Positions 27,292 to 36,729 of a stretch of 46,724 nt of DNA are shown piece by piece. This DNA is from an uncultured Pseudomonadales bacterium (GTDB taxonomy: Bacteria; Pseudomonadota; Gammaproteobacteria; Pseudomonadales; Pseudohongiellaceae), in contig CAJQHM010000016.1 in assembly GCA_905478195.1 (NCBI GenBank), forward strand, positions 1-46,724, written 5' to 3'. The translations under genes and the position numbers were made by a program. Below the pieces are notes generated by a model, which saw nothing but the letters and a program-made list of their open reading frames with translations, ran no database searches and was not told the origin of the DNA. Numbering within the stretch: the first letter of the stretch is position 1; each line of letters starts with the position of its first letter.

Positions 27292-29967
27292 CTAGAAACC
27301 ATTTCCAACGGTAAAATCGAAACTCTTCGTGTCGTCGCCTTCCTTACCAAATGGCGCTGCCACGTAAAAACTGAGCGGACCAAATGGAGAGAGATAAGTA
27401 ACACTTATTCCTGCAGAATATCTTATTTCACCCAGATCGAAATCTGTGCAATTTTTAAGAAGTGTCTGCCGTTCCGTACAATGGGACGAGAACACGTTTC
27501 CAGCATCGATGAAGAAAGCCGACCTTACTCGATTTGAATCATCGACAAATGGAATGGGAAATAACAGCTCCAGAGTCGCAGTGGCGAGTATATTACCACC
27601 AAAACTGTCAAAATCCTCGTCCAGGAAGAAATTTTGTACGGCCAGCGCTACCTGCTGGTTCCCGTCAGCATCCAGCACCGGCTGGCCATTTGCATCGAAA
27701 AGAGGCTCTGTCTGATAGCCTACATCTCGATTAAAGCTGGCCGCAGAGCCGTCTTCGTTGCGCAGGATTTCGCCATTCTCATCGCGCGCCAGAGTGAGAC
27801 CAAATTCGGTCAAATAACGTGCGCCGGGTGTGCTCTGGGGGCCAAGGCTATTCTCTTCGAACCCGCGCAAGACGCCCTGGGAATTCAGGCCGCCGGCAAA
27901 ATAGTTGTTAAAGAAAGGCAACTCTTCGGTATCGCCATAGCCTATGCCATAGCCCAGGTTCGTTCTAAGTCCGACAACCCAAGTCTGCTGTCCATCGAGA
28001 GGCCAATACATTTGGTTATTGTAATTGATGCTGCCGTACTGAAGGTCACTGCCCGGGAGGGTAATCTCTACGGAGAGGCTATGCAGCTTACCGCTAGTCG
28101 CCATCTGCCCGCGATTTAGCGTGTTGCGAAACCAGTTACCGCTAATGGTAAAGTTATCGAAGGTATCACCAAACTTGTCAACAAAGCCCTTGTCCGTATT
28201 CGAGCGAAGCTGCGCAGGACTCAGCGATGACACATCCCCTAATACCGCATCGGTAACCGGGCCATCGAAAGCATTAGCGTTGGCTGGTGTAATTACATAC
28301 TTGTCCACATCTTCGAAGAGCGTAGGGCTGGATATAATCTCCTGCACGGAACCGATACCGGCACTTAATTCGGTATGGGTGTAACCAAAATCGAATCCAA
28401 GCAATTCGATCTCACTCAATGGATAACTAAAACTCAGGGAGCCACCGAACGAAGACGTATTGAAATCGGAAACATTAAAGGGTGAATCGATCTTCTGTGC
28501 GAACAGGTTAAAGCCCCGGCTAACACCATCGGGAGTAAAATAGGGATCGAGGTATTGAAAATTCAGGCCTGTCTGAAAACGGCTTTTGTTAACCCCGACA
28601 GCAAGAGTCTTGCCGGTACCGAGAAAATTTTGCGCCTGCAGACTTGAGGAGATAAAGAAGTTGCCGCCACCACCGGTTCCGACCTGAAAACTGATAGCGC
28701 CGAAATTCTGCTCCAGAACGTCATAGTTAACATCGATCTGATCTTCCGTGCCTGGCACTTCGACTGTGTCCACTTCCACTGTTTCGAAATAACCCAGTCG
28801 CTCGAGGCGTATCTTGGACTGCTCTATCTGTAAACTCGAGGCAGGTGCGGACTCCAATTGACGCATCTCTCTGCGCAGCACATCATCGGCAGTCGACGTG
28901 TTGCCGGCGAAGTTAATTCGATTCACATAGGTACGATTGCCGGGCTCGATGAAGAAGGTCACGTCGACGGTCTCGTCTTCCTCGTTGACCTCTGGCACAC
29001 CCGTAGCCTCAGCAAAGGCATAGCCGAGGTTGCCGAGAAATTGCACCATGATTTCTTCTGTGCCGGTAACCAGACCCTGGGAATAGATTTGACCGGGGCG
29101 AACGAATACCGCCGCTCTTAGCAGAGCCTCGGCATCGACCAAGTCGCCTGCAAGGTCTACCTCGTTAATAGTGAACAGATCACCTTCGTTTATATTAATC
29201 GTTATATAGACTTCTTTACGATCCGGGGTAATAGAGATTGGCGTAGAGTCGATGTTGAACTCTACGTAACCGTTATCGAGGTAGAACGATTCCAGGCGTT
29301 CCAGATCGCCAGAGAACTGCTCGCGAGAATATCTATCCTTGCGGCTGAGGAGCAAGTAGAAGGGCTTGGTGCCCAGCTCGAATAAACCCAGTAGCTCTTC
29401 TTCGCTAAAAGCCTCGTTGCCTACGATATTAATGTGACGTATACGAGACTCTTCACCCTCGTTGATGTTCAACTTGATGGCCACACGATTTCTCGGCAAC
29501 TCTTCTACTTCGATTTCCACGGCAGCGCCATAGCGACCCCGGGAAGAATAAACGTCTTGAATACCCTGACGAATAACCTCTAGTGCAGGTCGCGTAAAAA
29601 TTTGGCCTTCTGCAATTTCTGCGGTTGCCATATTCTCGAGAATAGCTTCCGTCTCGAGGATACTATTACCCTCGATGGTAATCTCAGCGACCGACGGCCT
29701 CTCCAATACGGTTACAACAAGAATATTGCCTTCCCGTGCCACCTCAATCTCGTCAAAGTATTCGGATTCCGAGAGTTCGCGAATAATCTGCGCCGAGGTG
29801 CCAGCACCCACTGTGTCCCCAATGCCTACTGGCAACAGGTTGTAGATAATTCCGGGCGAAATACGCTGATAGCCATCGACGATGATGTCGGCTATTACAA
29901 ATTCCTGAGCGTTGAGGGACTTTGAAATTCCAAAAGCCACCAACAAACAAAAAAGGAGTTTTTTCAT
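27292..29967 (-). CDS. bamA: Outer membrane protein assembly factor BamA
   Basis: Omp85 protein that inserts beta-barrel proteins into the outer membrane. 891 residues: signal peptide (1-20, cleavage after LNA), five POTRA domains (~22-425, starting FVIADIIVDGYQRISPG), and a 16-strand barrel (~430-891) ending in a terminal Phe. The loop 6 motif is LRGF (about 697-700), a variant of VRGF. The protein is ~80 residues longer than E. coli BamA; the extra length lies in extracellular loops, notably an Asp/Gly/Asn-rich insert (DENGEILRNEDG and DANGQPVLDADG). Located between rseP and skp as expected. Confidence 0.97.
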   Translation of the reverse strand: MKKLLFCLLVAFGISKSLNAQEFVIADIIVDGYQRISPGIIYNLLPVGIGDTVGAGTSAQIIRELSESEYFDEIEVAREGNILVVTVLERPSVAEITIEGNSILETEAILENMATAEIAEGQIFTRPALEVIRQGIQDVYSSRGRYGAAVEIEVEELPRNRVAIKLNINEGEESRIRHINIVGNEAFSEEELLGLFELGTKPFYLLLSRKDRYSREQFSGDLERLESFYLDNGYVEFNIDSTPISITPDRKEVYITININEGDLFTINEVDLAGDLVDAEALLRAAVFVRPGQIYSQGLVTGTEEIMVQFLGNLGYAFAEATGVPEVNEEDETVDVTFFIEPGNRTYVNRINFAGNTSTADDVLRREMRQLESAPASSLQIEQSKIRLERLGYFETVEVDTVEVPGTEDQIDVNYDVLEQNFGAISFQVGTGGGGNFFISSSLQAQNFLGTGKTLAVGVNKSRFQTGLNFQYLDPYFTPDGVSRGFNLFAQKIDSPFNVSDFNTSSFGGSLSFSYPLSEIELLGFDFGYTHTELSAGIGSVQEIISSPTLFEDVDKYVITPANANAFDGPVTDAVLGDVSSLSPAQLRSNTDKGFVDKFGDTFDNFTISGNWFRNTLNRGQMATSGKLHSLSVEITLPGSDLQYGSINYNNQMYWPLDGQQTWVVGLRTNLGYGIGYGDTEELPFFNNYFAGGLNSQGVLRGFEENSLGPQSTPGARYLTEFGLTLARDENGEILRNEDGSAASFNRDVGYQTEPLFDANGQPVLDADGNQQVALAVQNFFLDEDFDSFGGNILATATLELLFPIPFVDDSNRVRSAFFIDAGNVFSSHCTERQTLLKNCTDFDLGEIRYSAGISVTYLSPFGPLSFYVAAPFGKEGDDTKSFDFTVGNGF

Positions 29968-30015
29968 TTGCGCTGCATTCTCAAATTATTGTGTTACTTG
30001 GCGGCGAGTTTAAAT

Positions 30016-30054
30016 CTTCTTCTATTTTATTCTGCTATTTTTGTCTTCTTACAA
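30016..30054 (-). repeat. 13-bp units at the rseP stop
   Basis: On the minus strand TTGTAAGAAGACA (30054-30042, containing the rseP TAA stop), AAAATAGCAGAAT (30041-30029) and AAAATAGAAGAAG (30028-30016). Units two and three are 11/13 identical; unit one is more diverged but its stop codon aligns with the TAG of the others. It occupies half of the gap to bamA. Confidence 0.6.
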
Positions 30055-31437
30055 CAGACGATTAACATCGTTGTAAATAGCTAAAACCATGATCCCTGAA
30101 ATCAGCAGCAAACCCAGCTGCAGACCGAAGGCCTGAATTCGTTCCGGTACAGGCCGTCTGATGACAGCTTCGATCGCGTAATACAGCAGATGTCCACCGT
30201 CCAAAACTGGTATCGGCAGCAAATTCAGCACCCCCAGAGAAATACTCAAAAGTGCTAAAAACCCTAAATACACATCAAGACCGTAAGTTGCTGTCTCTCC
30301 AGCGACCTGGGCAATGGTGATTGGCCCATTAATATTCTTCACCGAGATCAAACCGATGACCATCTTCTTCACAGAATCCAACACGAAGAGCGATTTGTCC
30401 CAAGTCTCGACTAGCGCCGGCTGAATCGCCGACACGACATTGTAATCTACCTGTCGTTGCATCTCCGGTGGCAGCAATTCGGCTAGCGTCGTTTCTTCTA
30501 CATACGCACCAATACTGCCGATTACGGTGCCGTCATCCAGGGTCGCCCGTGCCGGTTGCATCAGTAGTACATTATCGATTCCACCACGTTTGACCACGAC
30601 ATTTAGCGTGAGTTCCGGATTGGCACGGATTACCTCAACCCAATGGGTCCATCCGCGAATCGGACTGCCGTCGACGGAGACGATTTTATCGCCAGCTTGA
30701 AGGCCAGCAGCGTCGGCTGCTCCTCCGGGGACGATACCTGCTATATCGGCAGGGATCTCGAACTGTATTATCCCGAGGTCGTTAACCGGGTTTGGCGCCG
30801 TCTCGGACCCCATCCAGGCATCGATGGGCAGGCGAATATCTCGCGGGCGATTCGAATCGGCGGGATCTACAGTTAACGTGACATCTCCAGTCTCGCCCAG
30901 ACGAGCGAGCAACTGCAGCGTTACCTGCTGCCAGATGATGGTCTCGGTTCCATCCACGGCGAGAATCTCATCACCGGCTCTAAGACCCGCCCTATCCGCG
31001 ACAGAATCTTCGATCACGCTATTTACCACCGGTGCGATGCCAGAAACTCCATAGGAAATATTAATCAACCAGAATACGAAGATAGCCAACAGGAAGTTGG
31101 CGATGGGCCCTGCGGCGACGATGACCATCCGCTGCCACAGAGGCTTACAGGCGAACGAATACTGCCGCTGGCTAGCCGGGACACTGCTCGTATCCGTGAC
31201 CGTAGTATCTTCCTGACCCAGCATCTTTACATAGCCACCCAGAGGAATCGGTGCGATTACGTATTCCACGCCATCCTTTCCAATCCAGGTCTTGGCTGCC
31301 TTGCCGAATCCAATCGAGAACCTTAATACCTTCACTCCACAGCGGCGGGCGACCCAGAAATGACCGAATTCATGGATTGTCACCAGTATACCCAGAGTTA
31401 CCAGGAGAGCGATTATGCTGATTAATACATCCAACAT
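30049..31437 (-). CDS. rseP: Site-2 intramembrane protease RseP
   Basis: Inner-membrane zinc metalloprotease that cleaves anti-sigma factor RseA and remnant signal peptides. 462 residues. HEFGH (His22, Glu23, His26) lies in the first membrane segment, two PDZ domains occupy about 110-190 and 205-285 (VEDSVADRAGLRAGDEIL and VPGGAADAAGLQAGDKI), and the third metal ligand is in NLLPIPVLDGGHLLYY before the last membrane segment. Lies between dxr and bamA as in E. coli. A short stop-anchored repeat follows. Confidence 0.97.
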   Translation of the reverse strand: MLDVLISIIALLVTLGILVTIHEFGHFWVARRCGVKVLRFSIGFGKAAKTWIGKDGVEYVIAPIPLGGYVKMLGQEDTTVTDTSSVPASQRQYSFACKPLWQRMVIVAAGPIANFLLAIFVFWLINISYGVSGIAPVVNSVIEDSVADRAGLRAGDEILAVDGTETIIWQQVTLQLLARLGETGDVTLTVDPADSNRPRDIRLPIDAWMGSETAPNPVNDLGIIQFEIPADIAGIVPGGAADAAGLQAGDKIVSVDGSPIRGWTHWVEVIRANPELTLNVVVKRGGIDNVLLMQPARATLDDGTVIGSIGAYVEETTLAELLPPEMQRQVDYNVVSAIQPALVETWDKSLFVLDSVKKMVIGLISVKNINGPITIAQVAGETATYGLDVYLGFLALLSISLGVLNLLPIPVLDGGHLLYYAIEAVIRRPVPERIQAFGLQLGLLLISGIMVLAIYNDVNRLL

Positions 31438-31464
31438 GATAAATAGTTACGCAAGATACCCGGG

Positions 31465-32673
31465 CTAGGCCCCGGCACCTCGGCAGAATTCCTTTAATAT
31501 CAATTCTTTAGATAGTGTTCTTGCTTGTCGATCAAGGTCTTGAATAATAGCGAGACTAGGTGTTGCTTCACAAGGTATTTTCGACCTAACTGCCTCAATT
31601 ATTAGGGAAATTTCTGTAAAGCCGATTTCGCCACTCAAAAAAGCCTCGACGGCAACTTCATTCGCCGCATTAAGCACCGCCGGTGCACTGCCTCGCTTTG
31701 CCGCCGCTTCCATGCCCAGCCGCAGACAGGGAAATCGCTGCAAATCTGGCTTGGAGAACTGCAGCGGTTCCTGCGCCGCCAGGTCCAGCACAGCGGCACC
31801 GGATCGAATACGCTCGGGCCAGGCCAGACCATAGGCAATGGGCACGCGCATATCAGGGTTCGCCAGCTCGGCTATCACCGAACCGTCGGCGTAGTGCACC
31901 ATGGAATGGACAATGCTCTGGGGATGAATCAATACATCGACTTGAGAAGGCTCCAGATCGAAGAGATAGCAGGCCTCGATAAATTCCAGCCCCTTGTTCA
32001 TCATCGTCGCAGAATCTACGGATATCTTTCTACCCATGGACCATTTGGGGTGGAGACAGGCTTGCTCCGGCGTTACCGATGCAAGCTGCTCAAGCGGGGT
32101 ATTGAGAAACGGGCCACCGGAGGCGGTAAGAACCACCTTCTCGATGCCATTATAGTCGGTAGCCTGCAGGCTGCTGCCGGTGATCGGCAGGCATTGAAAG
32201 ATGGCATTGTGCTCGCTATCGATCGGTAGAATTTCTGCGCCAGACTGGGTTGCTGCCTGCTTCAGCAAATCTCCGGTCATGACCAGAGACTCCTTGTTCG
32301 CAAGCAGCAGTCTCTTGCCGTTTGAGGCCGCGGCAAGAGTCGACTCGAGGCCAGCCGCACCCACGATTGCGGCCATAACAATATCCACATCGGGGCTACT
32401 CGCAACCTCAACTAGCGCAGATTTCCCCACTAGCAGTTTGGTCGCAAGACCGCTCTCTTTTACTAGCACTTCGAATTCCGCAGCGGCATCGACACCGATG
32501 ACCGCAAATACCGGCGTGTATTTCTGGCATTGTTCGAACAATAATCTTGCGTTTTTATGAGCCGTTAACGCAAAGACGCTGTATTGAGGGTTCTCATCGA
32601 TAACGGCAAGCGTGCTGCAACCGACTGAGCCGGTAGAGCCAAGAATACTGATCTGAAGATTGTTGCGCGCCAC
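31465..32673 (-). CDS. dxr: 1-deoxy-D-xylulose 5-phosphate reductoisomerase
   Basis: First committed enzyme of the MEP isoprenoid pathway, NADPH-dependent. 402 residues. NADPH loop GSTGSVG at 12-18; LLANKESLVMTG, DSEHNAIFQC, LTASGGPF, HPKWSMGRKISVDSATMMNKGLE and HPQSIVHSMV are all intact. The start is GTG (32673); no ATG lies closer. It follows cdsA by 13 bp. The same window also has ispD and ispF, which act later in the pathway. Confidence 0.98.
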   Translation of the reverse strand: MARNNLQISILGSTGSVGCSTLAVIDENPQYSVFALTAHKNARLLFEQCQKYTPVFAVIGVDAAAEFEVLVKESGLATKLLVGKSALVEVASSPDVDIVMAAIVGAAGLESTLAAASNGKRLLLANKESLVMTGDLLKQAATQSGAEILPIDSEHNAIFQCLPITGSSLQATDYNGIEKVVLTASGGPFLNTPLEQLASVTPEQACLHPKWSMGRKISVDSATMMNKGLEFIEACYLFDLEPSQVDVLIHPQSIVHSMVHYADGSVIAELANPDMRVPIAYGLAWPERIRSGAAVLDLAAQEPLQFSKPDLQRFPCLRLGMEAAAKRGSAPAVLNAANEVAVEAFLSGEIGFTEISLIIEAVRSKIPCEATPSLAIIQDLDRQARTLSKELILKEFCRGAGA

Positions 32674-32686
32674 TTTAACGGTTCAC

Positions 32687-33550
32687 CTAGGTTTCGCTAC
32701 TAAGAACTAGCATCATCGCGAGTACAAAAACCGGCGTAGCAGCCACGAGACCGTCTACCCTATCCAGCACCCCGCCATGTCCTGGCAGGATCGCCCCACT
32801 GTCCTTCAAGCCACAGTTCCGTTTGAGCATGCTCTCGACAAGATCGCCAACGACGCTAAAGAAGGTAACACCCATAGACAAGGCCAATAGAGACAGCACC
32901 TGGATTGCAGACAGCGCAATCAGATAATTATGCATCGCCCAGATAAAACCTGCAGCCACAATAAGGCTCAGAGTCAATCCGCCCCAGACACCTTCCCAGG
33001 ATTTTTTGGGACTAAGACTGGCAGCCAGCTTTCTGGAACCAAAATTTACACCGACAAAATAGGCGCCCACATCGGCAGCGGCGACCAGGATAACCAGGGC
33101 AAGAACCAGAAAGCCCGAGGGCAGCAGGTATTTCAAGACAACGACACCCACAAAGGTAGGAACCAAAACCAACACACCCATTAAGGCAATTTTCGACTCA
33201 TCGTTCCACAGCCTGCTGTTATCAGGATAGCCCGCAAGCAAGAAAAGAGATATCAGCCAGAATAAGAGGCCAAGAATCAATACAAGGCTCGCTCTAAAAA
33301 TATCTATGCTCTGGGCATCGGGGGACACCCCAAGCAGAAAGAAGCAGCCAAGCAGCATAGAGCCGACGCTGAGGATATAGGGCAGCTTCGTCGTTTTATG
33401 TTGCGGACTAATGAGCCCGGCCCACTCATAGGCTGCGATAAGAATAATAAGAGCAATCAGGACTGAAAAATAAAAAGAAGGTAGCTGAGTAGTCGCGGCA
33501 ATCAACGCCAACAGGAGTAATACAGCGGTTATGATTCTTTGCTTTAACAC
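32687..33550 (-). CDS. cdsA: Phosphatidate cytidylyltransferase
   Basis: Makes CDP-diacylglycerol, precursor of all phospholipids, in the inner membrane. The start chosen is GTG 33550, one base after the uppS stop, giving a 287-residue protein that begins MLKQRIITAVLLLLAL, just like the Pseudomonas protein. The frame is open 47 codons further, inside uppS, but that part is not family-like. Seven or eight membrane segments; the signature KDSGAILPGHGGVLDRVDGL near the C-terminus carries the catalytic Asp residues. Confidence 0.96.
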   Translation of the reverse strand: MLKQRIITAVLLLLALIAATTQLPSFYFSVLIALIILIAAYEWAGLISPQHKTTKLPYILSVGSMLLGCFFLLGVSPDAQSIDIFRASLVLILGLLFWLISLFLLAGYPDNSRLWNDESKIALMGVLVLVPTFVGVVVLKYLLPSGFLVLALVILVAAADVGAYFVGVNFGSRKLAASLSPKKSWEGVWGGLTLSLIVAAGFIWAMHNYLIALSAIQVLSLLALSMGVTFFSVVGDLVESMLKRNCGLKDSGAILPGHGGVLDRVDGLVAATPVFVLAMMLVLSSET

Positions 33551-33551
33551 G

Positions 33552-34295
33552 CTAGGCGTCCATAGATTTTTGATCGTCATGACTGCCATAACGACGTTGA
33601 CGTTTCGCAAAATCATCCAGTGCCAGCTGAAACTGCTCGTCGCCGAAGTCCGGCCAATAGCAATCCGTAAAATAGAGTTCAGTATAGGCAAGCTGCCAGA
33701 GAAGGAAATTACTTATGCGGTGTTCACCACCGGTACGAATACAAAGATCGGGATCCGGGTATTCGCTAATCGCCGTATATTCATGTACAAGATTCGCATC
33801 GATGGCGTCTTTGTCCAGTTCCCCCGAGGCAACCTTGTCGACGATCTGGGAAACCGAATTCGCTATATCCCAACGACCCCCATAGTCGGCCGCTACCACA
33901 ACCGTAGTGCCAGTATTATTGTGCGTCAGCTCTTCGACCTCGCGCATGTTATCCTGCAACTTCTGAGAGAAACTACTGCGATTTCCGATGAACTGCAAAC
34001 GCACGTTGCGCTTATGCAACTGATTGATCTCTTTGTGCTTGAGAACACTTAGAAACAGCGCCATTAGCCACTGCACCTCTTGCCGGGGACGCAGCCAATT
34101 CTCGCTGCTAAAGGCGAACAGGGTAAGGTATTTGATATCTCGAGAGAGACAGGAATTGACGATCTCTCGCGCCGCCTCGGCACCATGGCGGTGACCGGCT
34201 TTAGCTGGAAGATTATGGGATTTCGCCCAACGATTATTGCCATCCATGATGATGGCAATATGTTGCGGCATTTCTGATTTGCTAGCAGCTGTCAC
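33552..34295 (-). CDS. uppS: Undecaprenyl diphosphate synthase
   Basis: cis-Prenyltransferase that extends farnesyl-PP with eight isoprene units to C55-PP, the cell-wall carrier. 247 residues. IIMDGNNRWA with catalytic Asp18, GHRHGAE, LTLFAFSSENWLRP, and the C-terminal DLCIRTGGEHRISNFLLWQLAYTELYF are intact. The start is GTG 34295, with ATG 34271 as alternative. cdsA follows after one base; UppP further on in the window dephosphorylates its product. Confidence 0.97.
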   Translation of the reverse strand: MTAASKSEMPQHIAIIMDGNNRWAKSHNLPAKAGHRHGAEAAREIVNSCLSRDIKYLTLFAFSSENWLRPRQEVQWLMALFLSVLKHKEINQLHKRNVRLQFIGNRSSFSQKLQDNMREVEELTHNNTGTTVVVAADYGGRWDIANSVSQIVDKVASGELDKDAIDANLVHEYTAISEYPDPDLCIRTGGEHRISNFLLWQLAYTELYFTDCYWPDFGDEQFQLALDDFAKRQRRYGSHDDQKSMDA

Positions 34296-34368
34296 AGTTT
34301 GTTATCCCATCCCTAGGAGCCCGACGACCTGGAGCCAACGTTGAGCAATCCGTTAACTAATCGTAGGT

Positions 34369-34926
34369 TTAGAAGGATAACAGATCTGCTTCTTTAGCCT
34401 GAAAGGAGGACTCGACAGTCGCAATATGCTTGTCGGTGATTTTCTGCACCTGCTCTTCCGCTCTGCGCTGCTCGTCTTCACTGATTTCTTTTTCTTTCTC
34501 TAGATCTTTGATGTCAGAATTTGCATCTCGCCGAATATTGCGTATCGCTATTCGCGCATTTTCAGCTTCGGCCTTGGCCTGCTTTGTATATTCTTTGCGT
34601 GTCTCTTCCGTAAGAGCCGGCATCGGCACACGAATCGTGTCACCGTTGTTTGAAGGGTTGAGGCCTAGATCAGATTTCATGATGGCCTTCTCAACTTCAC
34701 CGATCATGGGCTTCTCCCAGGGAGAGACGATCAGAGAGCGCCCCTCTTCAACCGTAACATTCGCTAGCTGGTTCAGGGGTGTATCGGTGCCATAGTAAGA
34801 AACCATCACACTATCCAAAATTGCTGGATGGGCCCTACCGGTTCTAATTTTCTTGAATGCGTCATCTAAAGAGACAAGGCTCTTCTGCATTCTCTCATCT
34901 GCGTCGGCGATAATGTCATCGATCAT
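34369..34926 (-). CDS. frr: Ribosome recycling factor
   Basis: Splits post-termination ribosomes together with EF-G. 185 residues, the standard length. [25 protein letters not shown] at the start, then [29 protein letters not shown] and the three-helix C-terminal part. AGGAG stands 8 nt before ATG. Follows pyrH by 29 bp in the rpsB-tsf-pyrH-frr operon. Confidence 0.98.
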   Translation of the reverse strand: MIDDIIADADERMQKSLVSLDDAFKKIRTGRAHPAILDSVMVSYYGTDTPLNQLANVTVEEGRSLIVSPWEKPMIGEVEKAIMKSDLGLNPSNNGDTIRVPMPALTEETRKEYTKQAKAEAENARIAIRNIRRDANSDIKDLEKEKEISEDEQRRAEEQVQKITDKHIATVESSFQAKEADLLSF

Positions 34927-34955
34927 TTTCTAACTCCTAATTTCTGGCGCGAGCA

Positions 34956-35675
34956 TTACTCAATCAGTGTGCCGTCGGGCTTACCCATCACATTGTTTAA
35001 TAAAGCACCTGGTGTATTCATATTAAACACCTTGATAGGCACCTCATGATCGCGGCTCAGACAGATAGCCGTCAAGTCCATAACACCCAGCTTCTTCTCG
35101 ATGACCTCGTCATAGGTCAGACGCTCAAACTTAACCGCGCTAGCATCTAGTTCCGGATCTGCCGAGTAAACCCCATCGACCTTGGTCGCCTTCAAGATGA
35201 GATCGGCGTCGATCTCAATGCCGCGTAAACAGGCGGCCGTATCGGTTGTGAAGAACGGGTTTCCTGTGCCGGCGGAGAATATAACGACATCGCTGGCTTC
35301 CAGGTGGCGAATGGCGGTGCGCCTATCATAGTGCTCCACCACGCCGCTCATCGGTATAGCGGACATAACCCGGGTTGGAATGCTTGCACGCTCTAGCGCA
35401 TCACGCATCGCTAGTGCGTTCATCACCGTAGCCAGCATACCCATGTGATCGCCGGTTACTCGCTCCATTCCCGCGGCATGCAAGGCAGCGCCGCGAAAAA
35501 GGTTACCGCCGCCGATGACCAGCCCAATCTGAACCCCCAGACCGACTAGCTGCCCGATTTCCACAGCCATTCGATCCAACACCTTAGGGTCAATGCCAAA
35601 ATCGCCATCTCCAGTGAGAGCCTCACCGCTTAGCTTCAACAAAATACGGTTGTACTTACGTTCTTTATTTGGCAT
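34956..35675 (-). CDS. pyrH: Uridylate kinase
   Basis: Phosphorylates UMP to UDP; bacterial type, unrelated to eukaryotic UMP kinases. 239 residues. [35 protein letters not shown], and [15 protein letters not shown] are present. ATG 35675. Lies between tsf and frr. Its product feeds PyrG in the same window. Confidence 0.98.
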   Translation of the reverse strand: MPNKERKYNRILLKLSGEALTGDGDFGIDPKVLDRMAVEIGQLVGLGVQIGLVIGGGNLFRGAALHAAGMERVTGDHMGMLATVMNALAMRDALERASIPTRVMSAIPMSGVVEHYDRRTAIRHLEASDVVIFSAGTGNPFFTTDTAACLRGIEIDADLILKATKVDGVYSADPELDASAVKFERLTYDEVIEKKLGVMDLTAICLSRDHEVPIKVFNMNTPGALLNNVMGKPDGTLIE

Positions 35676-35707
35676 TTTTCAGGGATATCCGCTAAATCAT
35701 TGAGCTC

Positions 35708-36586
35708 TTAGGAGCCTTTTACTTGAGCTGCCACTTCATCGGCAAAGTCTACTTCTTCTTTCTCGATACCCTCACCCACTTCGAAGCGGATAAACTGCAC
35801 GACACTCGCATCGGCATCCTTAAGCAATTTACCAACAGTTACGTCAGGGTCTTTGACAAAAGGTTGTTCCAGCAAGCTTACTTCAGCGACAAATTTTCGC
35901 AATCTACCACTGATCATTTTTTCGATGATTTCTTCTGGCTTGCCACTTTCTCTGGCCTGGGCAGAATAGATCTCTGTTTCTTTCGCTATTTCTTCCGCAG
36001 GCACGTCTTCTGCCCTGACAACCAGTGGATTGACCGCGGCTATATGCATGGCCACATCACGAGCAAGCGCTTCATCGCCACCAGAAATAGAGATTAGAAC
36101 GGCGATGCGGTTATTGCTGTGTACATAGCTCTCTACAACGCCCTTATCATCCGCAGCAAACTGCAGGCGCTCTATACGGCGCACGTTGCAATTCTCACCA
36201 ATCTTCTGCACCAGTGACTGACGGGTATCTTCCAAACCTGCATCTAGCAGTCCGGCAACATCGGCTTCGCTATTCGCGTAAGCCAGCTCTAATGCTTTTT
36301 GTGCGAAATCTAAAAAGTTATCGTCTCTGGCCGCAAAGTCAGTCTCGGCGTTAATTTCAATAACAACGCCGTAATTGCCGTCCTCTGCTATCTTAGTCAG
36401 CACAACGCCTTCAGACGCCACTCGGCTAGCCTTCTTCGCTGCCTTGACGCCGCTCGCCTTACGTAAGTCCTCGATCGCCTTGTCCATGTCGCCATCGGCT
36501 TCGGTCAACGCCTTCTTGCAATCCATCATGCCCAAGCCGGTTCTTTCACGTAATTCTTTAACCATGCCCGCTGTAATATTTGCCAT
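35708..36586 (-). CDS. tsf: Elongation factor Ts
   Basis: Nucleotide exchange factor of EF-Tu. 292 residues. The N-terminal UBA-like domain (VKELRERTGLGMMDCKKAL, with the Asp-Lys-Ala block) and the core motif ETDFAARDDNF are intact. AGAGG precedes the ATG. It follows rpsB across a 143-bp gap that holds an intrinsic terminator-type hairpin, so EF-Ts output may be reduced relative to S2. Confidence 0.98.
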   Translation of the reverse strand: MANITAGMVKELRERTGLGMMDCKKALTEADGDMDKAIEDLRKASGVKAAKKASRVASEGVVLTKIAEDGNYGVVIEINAETDFAARDDNFLDFAQKALELAYANSEADVAGLLDAGLEDTRQSLVQKIGENCNVRRIERLQFAADDKGVVESYVHSNNRIAVLISISGGDEALARDVAMHIAAVNPLVVRAEDVPAEEIAKETEIYSAQARESGKPEEIIEKMISGRLRKFVAEVSLLEQPFVKDPDVTVGKLLKDADASVVQFIRFEVGEGIEKEEVDFADEVAAQVKGS

Positions 36587-36612
36587 CTCTAATGCCTCTT
36601 TCTAATCATTTC

Positions 36613-36628
36613 GAAGAGAAAACTCTTC
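36613..36628 (-). other. Small hairpin before tsf
   Basis: GAAGAG-AAAA-CTCTTC, a perfect 6-bp stem with a 4-nt loop, 26 bp upstream of the tsf ATG. It follows the larger terminator-like hairpin and could shape the 5' end of a tsf mRNA. Confidence 0.4.
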
Positions 36629-36643
36629 TATTAAATCGCCTGT

Positions 36644-36668
36644 AAAAAGGGGGCTACTAGCCCCCTTT
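36644..36668 (-). terminator. Intrinsic terminator/attenuator between rpsB and tsf
   Basis: Perfect 10-bp stem AAAGGGGGCT / AGCCCCCTTT with a 3-nt loop, followed on the minus strand by a run of five T. It lies between rpsB and tsf, where partial termination is known in E. coli, so it may set the S2 to EF-Ts ratio. No new promoter for tsf was seen. Confidence 0.8.
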
Positions 36669-36729
36669 GTCCAACTCTATTTTCACTACTGCCAAGCAGG
36701 GAATTCTGTTAGCAGGAAGAAGTCGTCTA

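Noticed and set aside
33551-33691. 47-residue N-terminal extension of CdsA
   Set aside because: Overlaps uppS and is not conserved; the GTG start gives the standard MLKQRIITA beginning.
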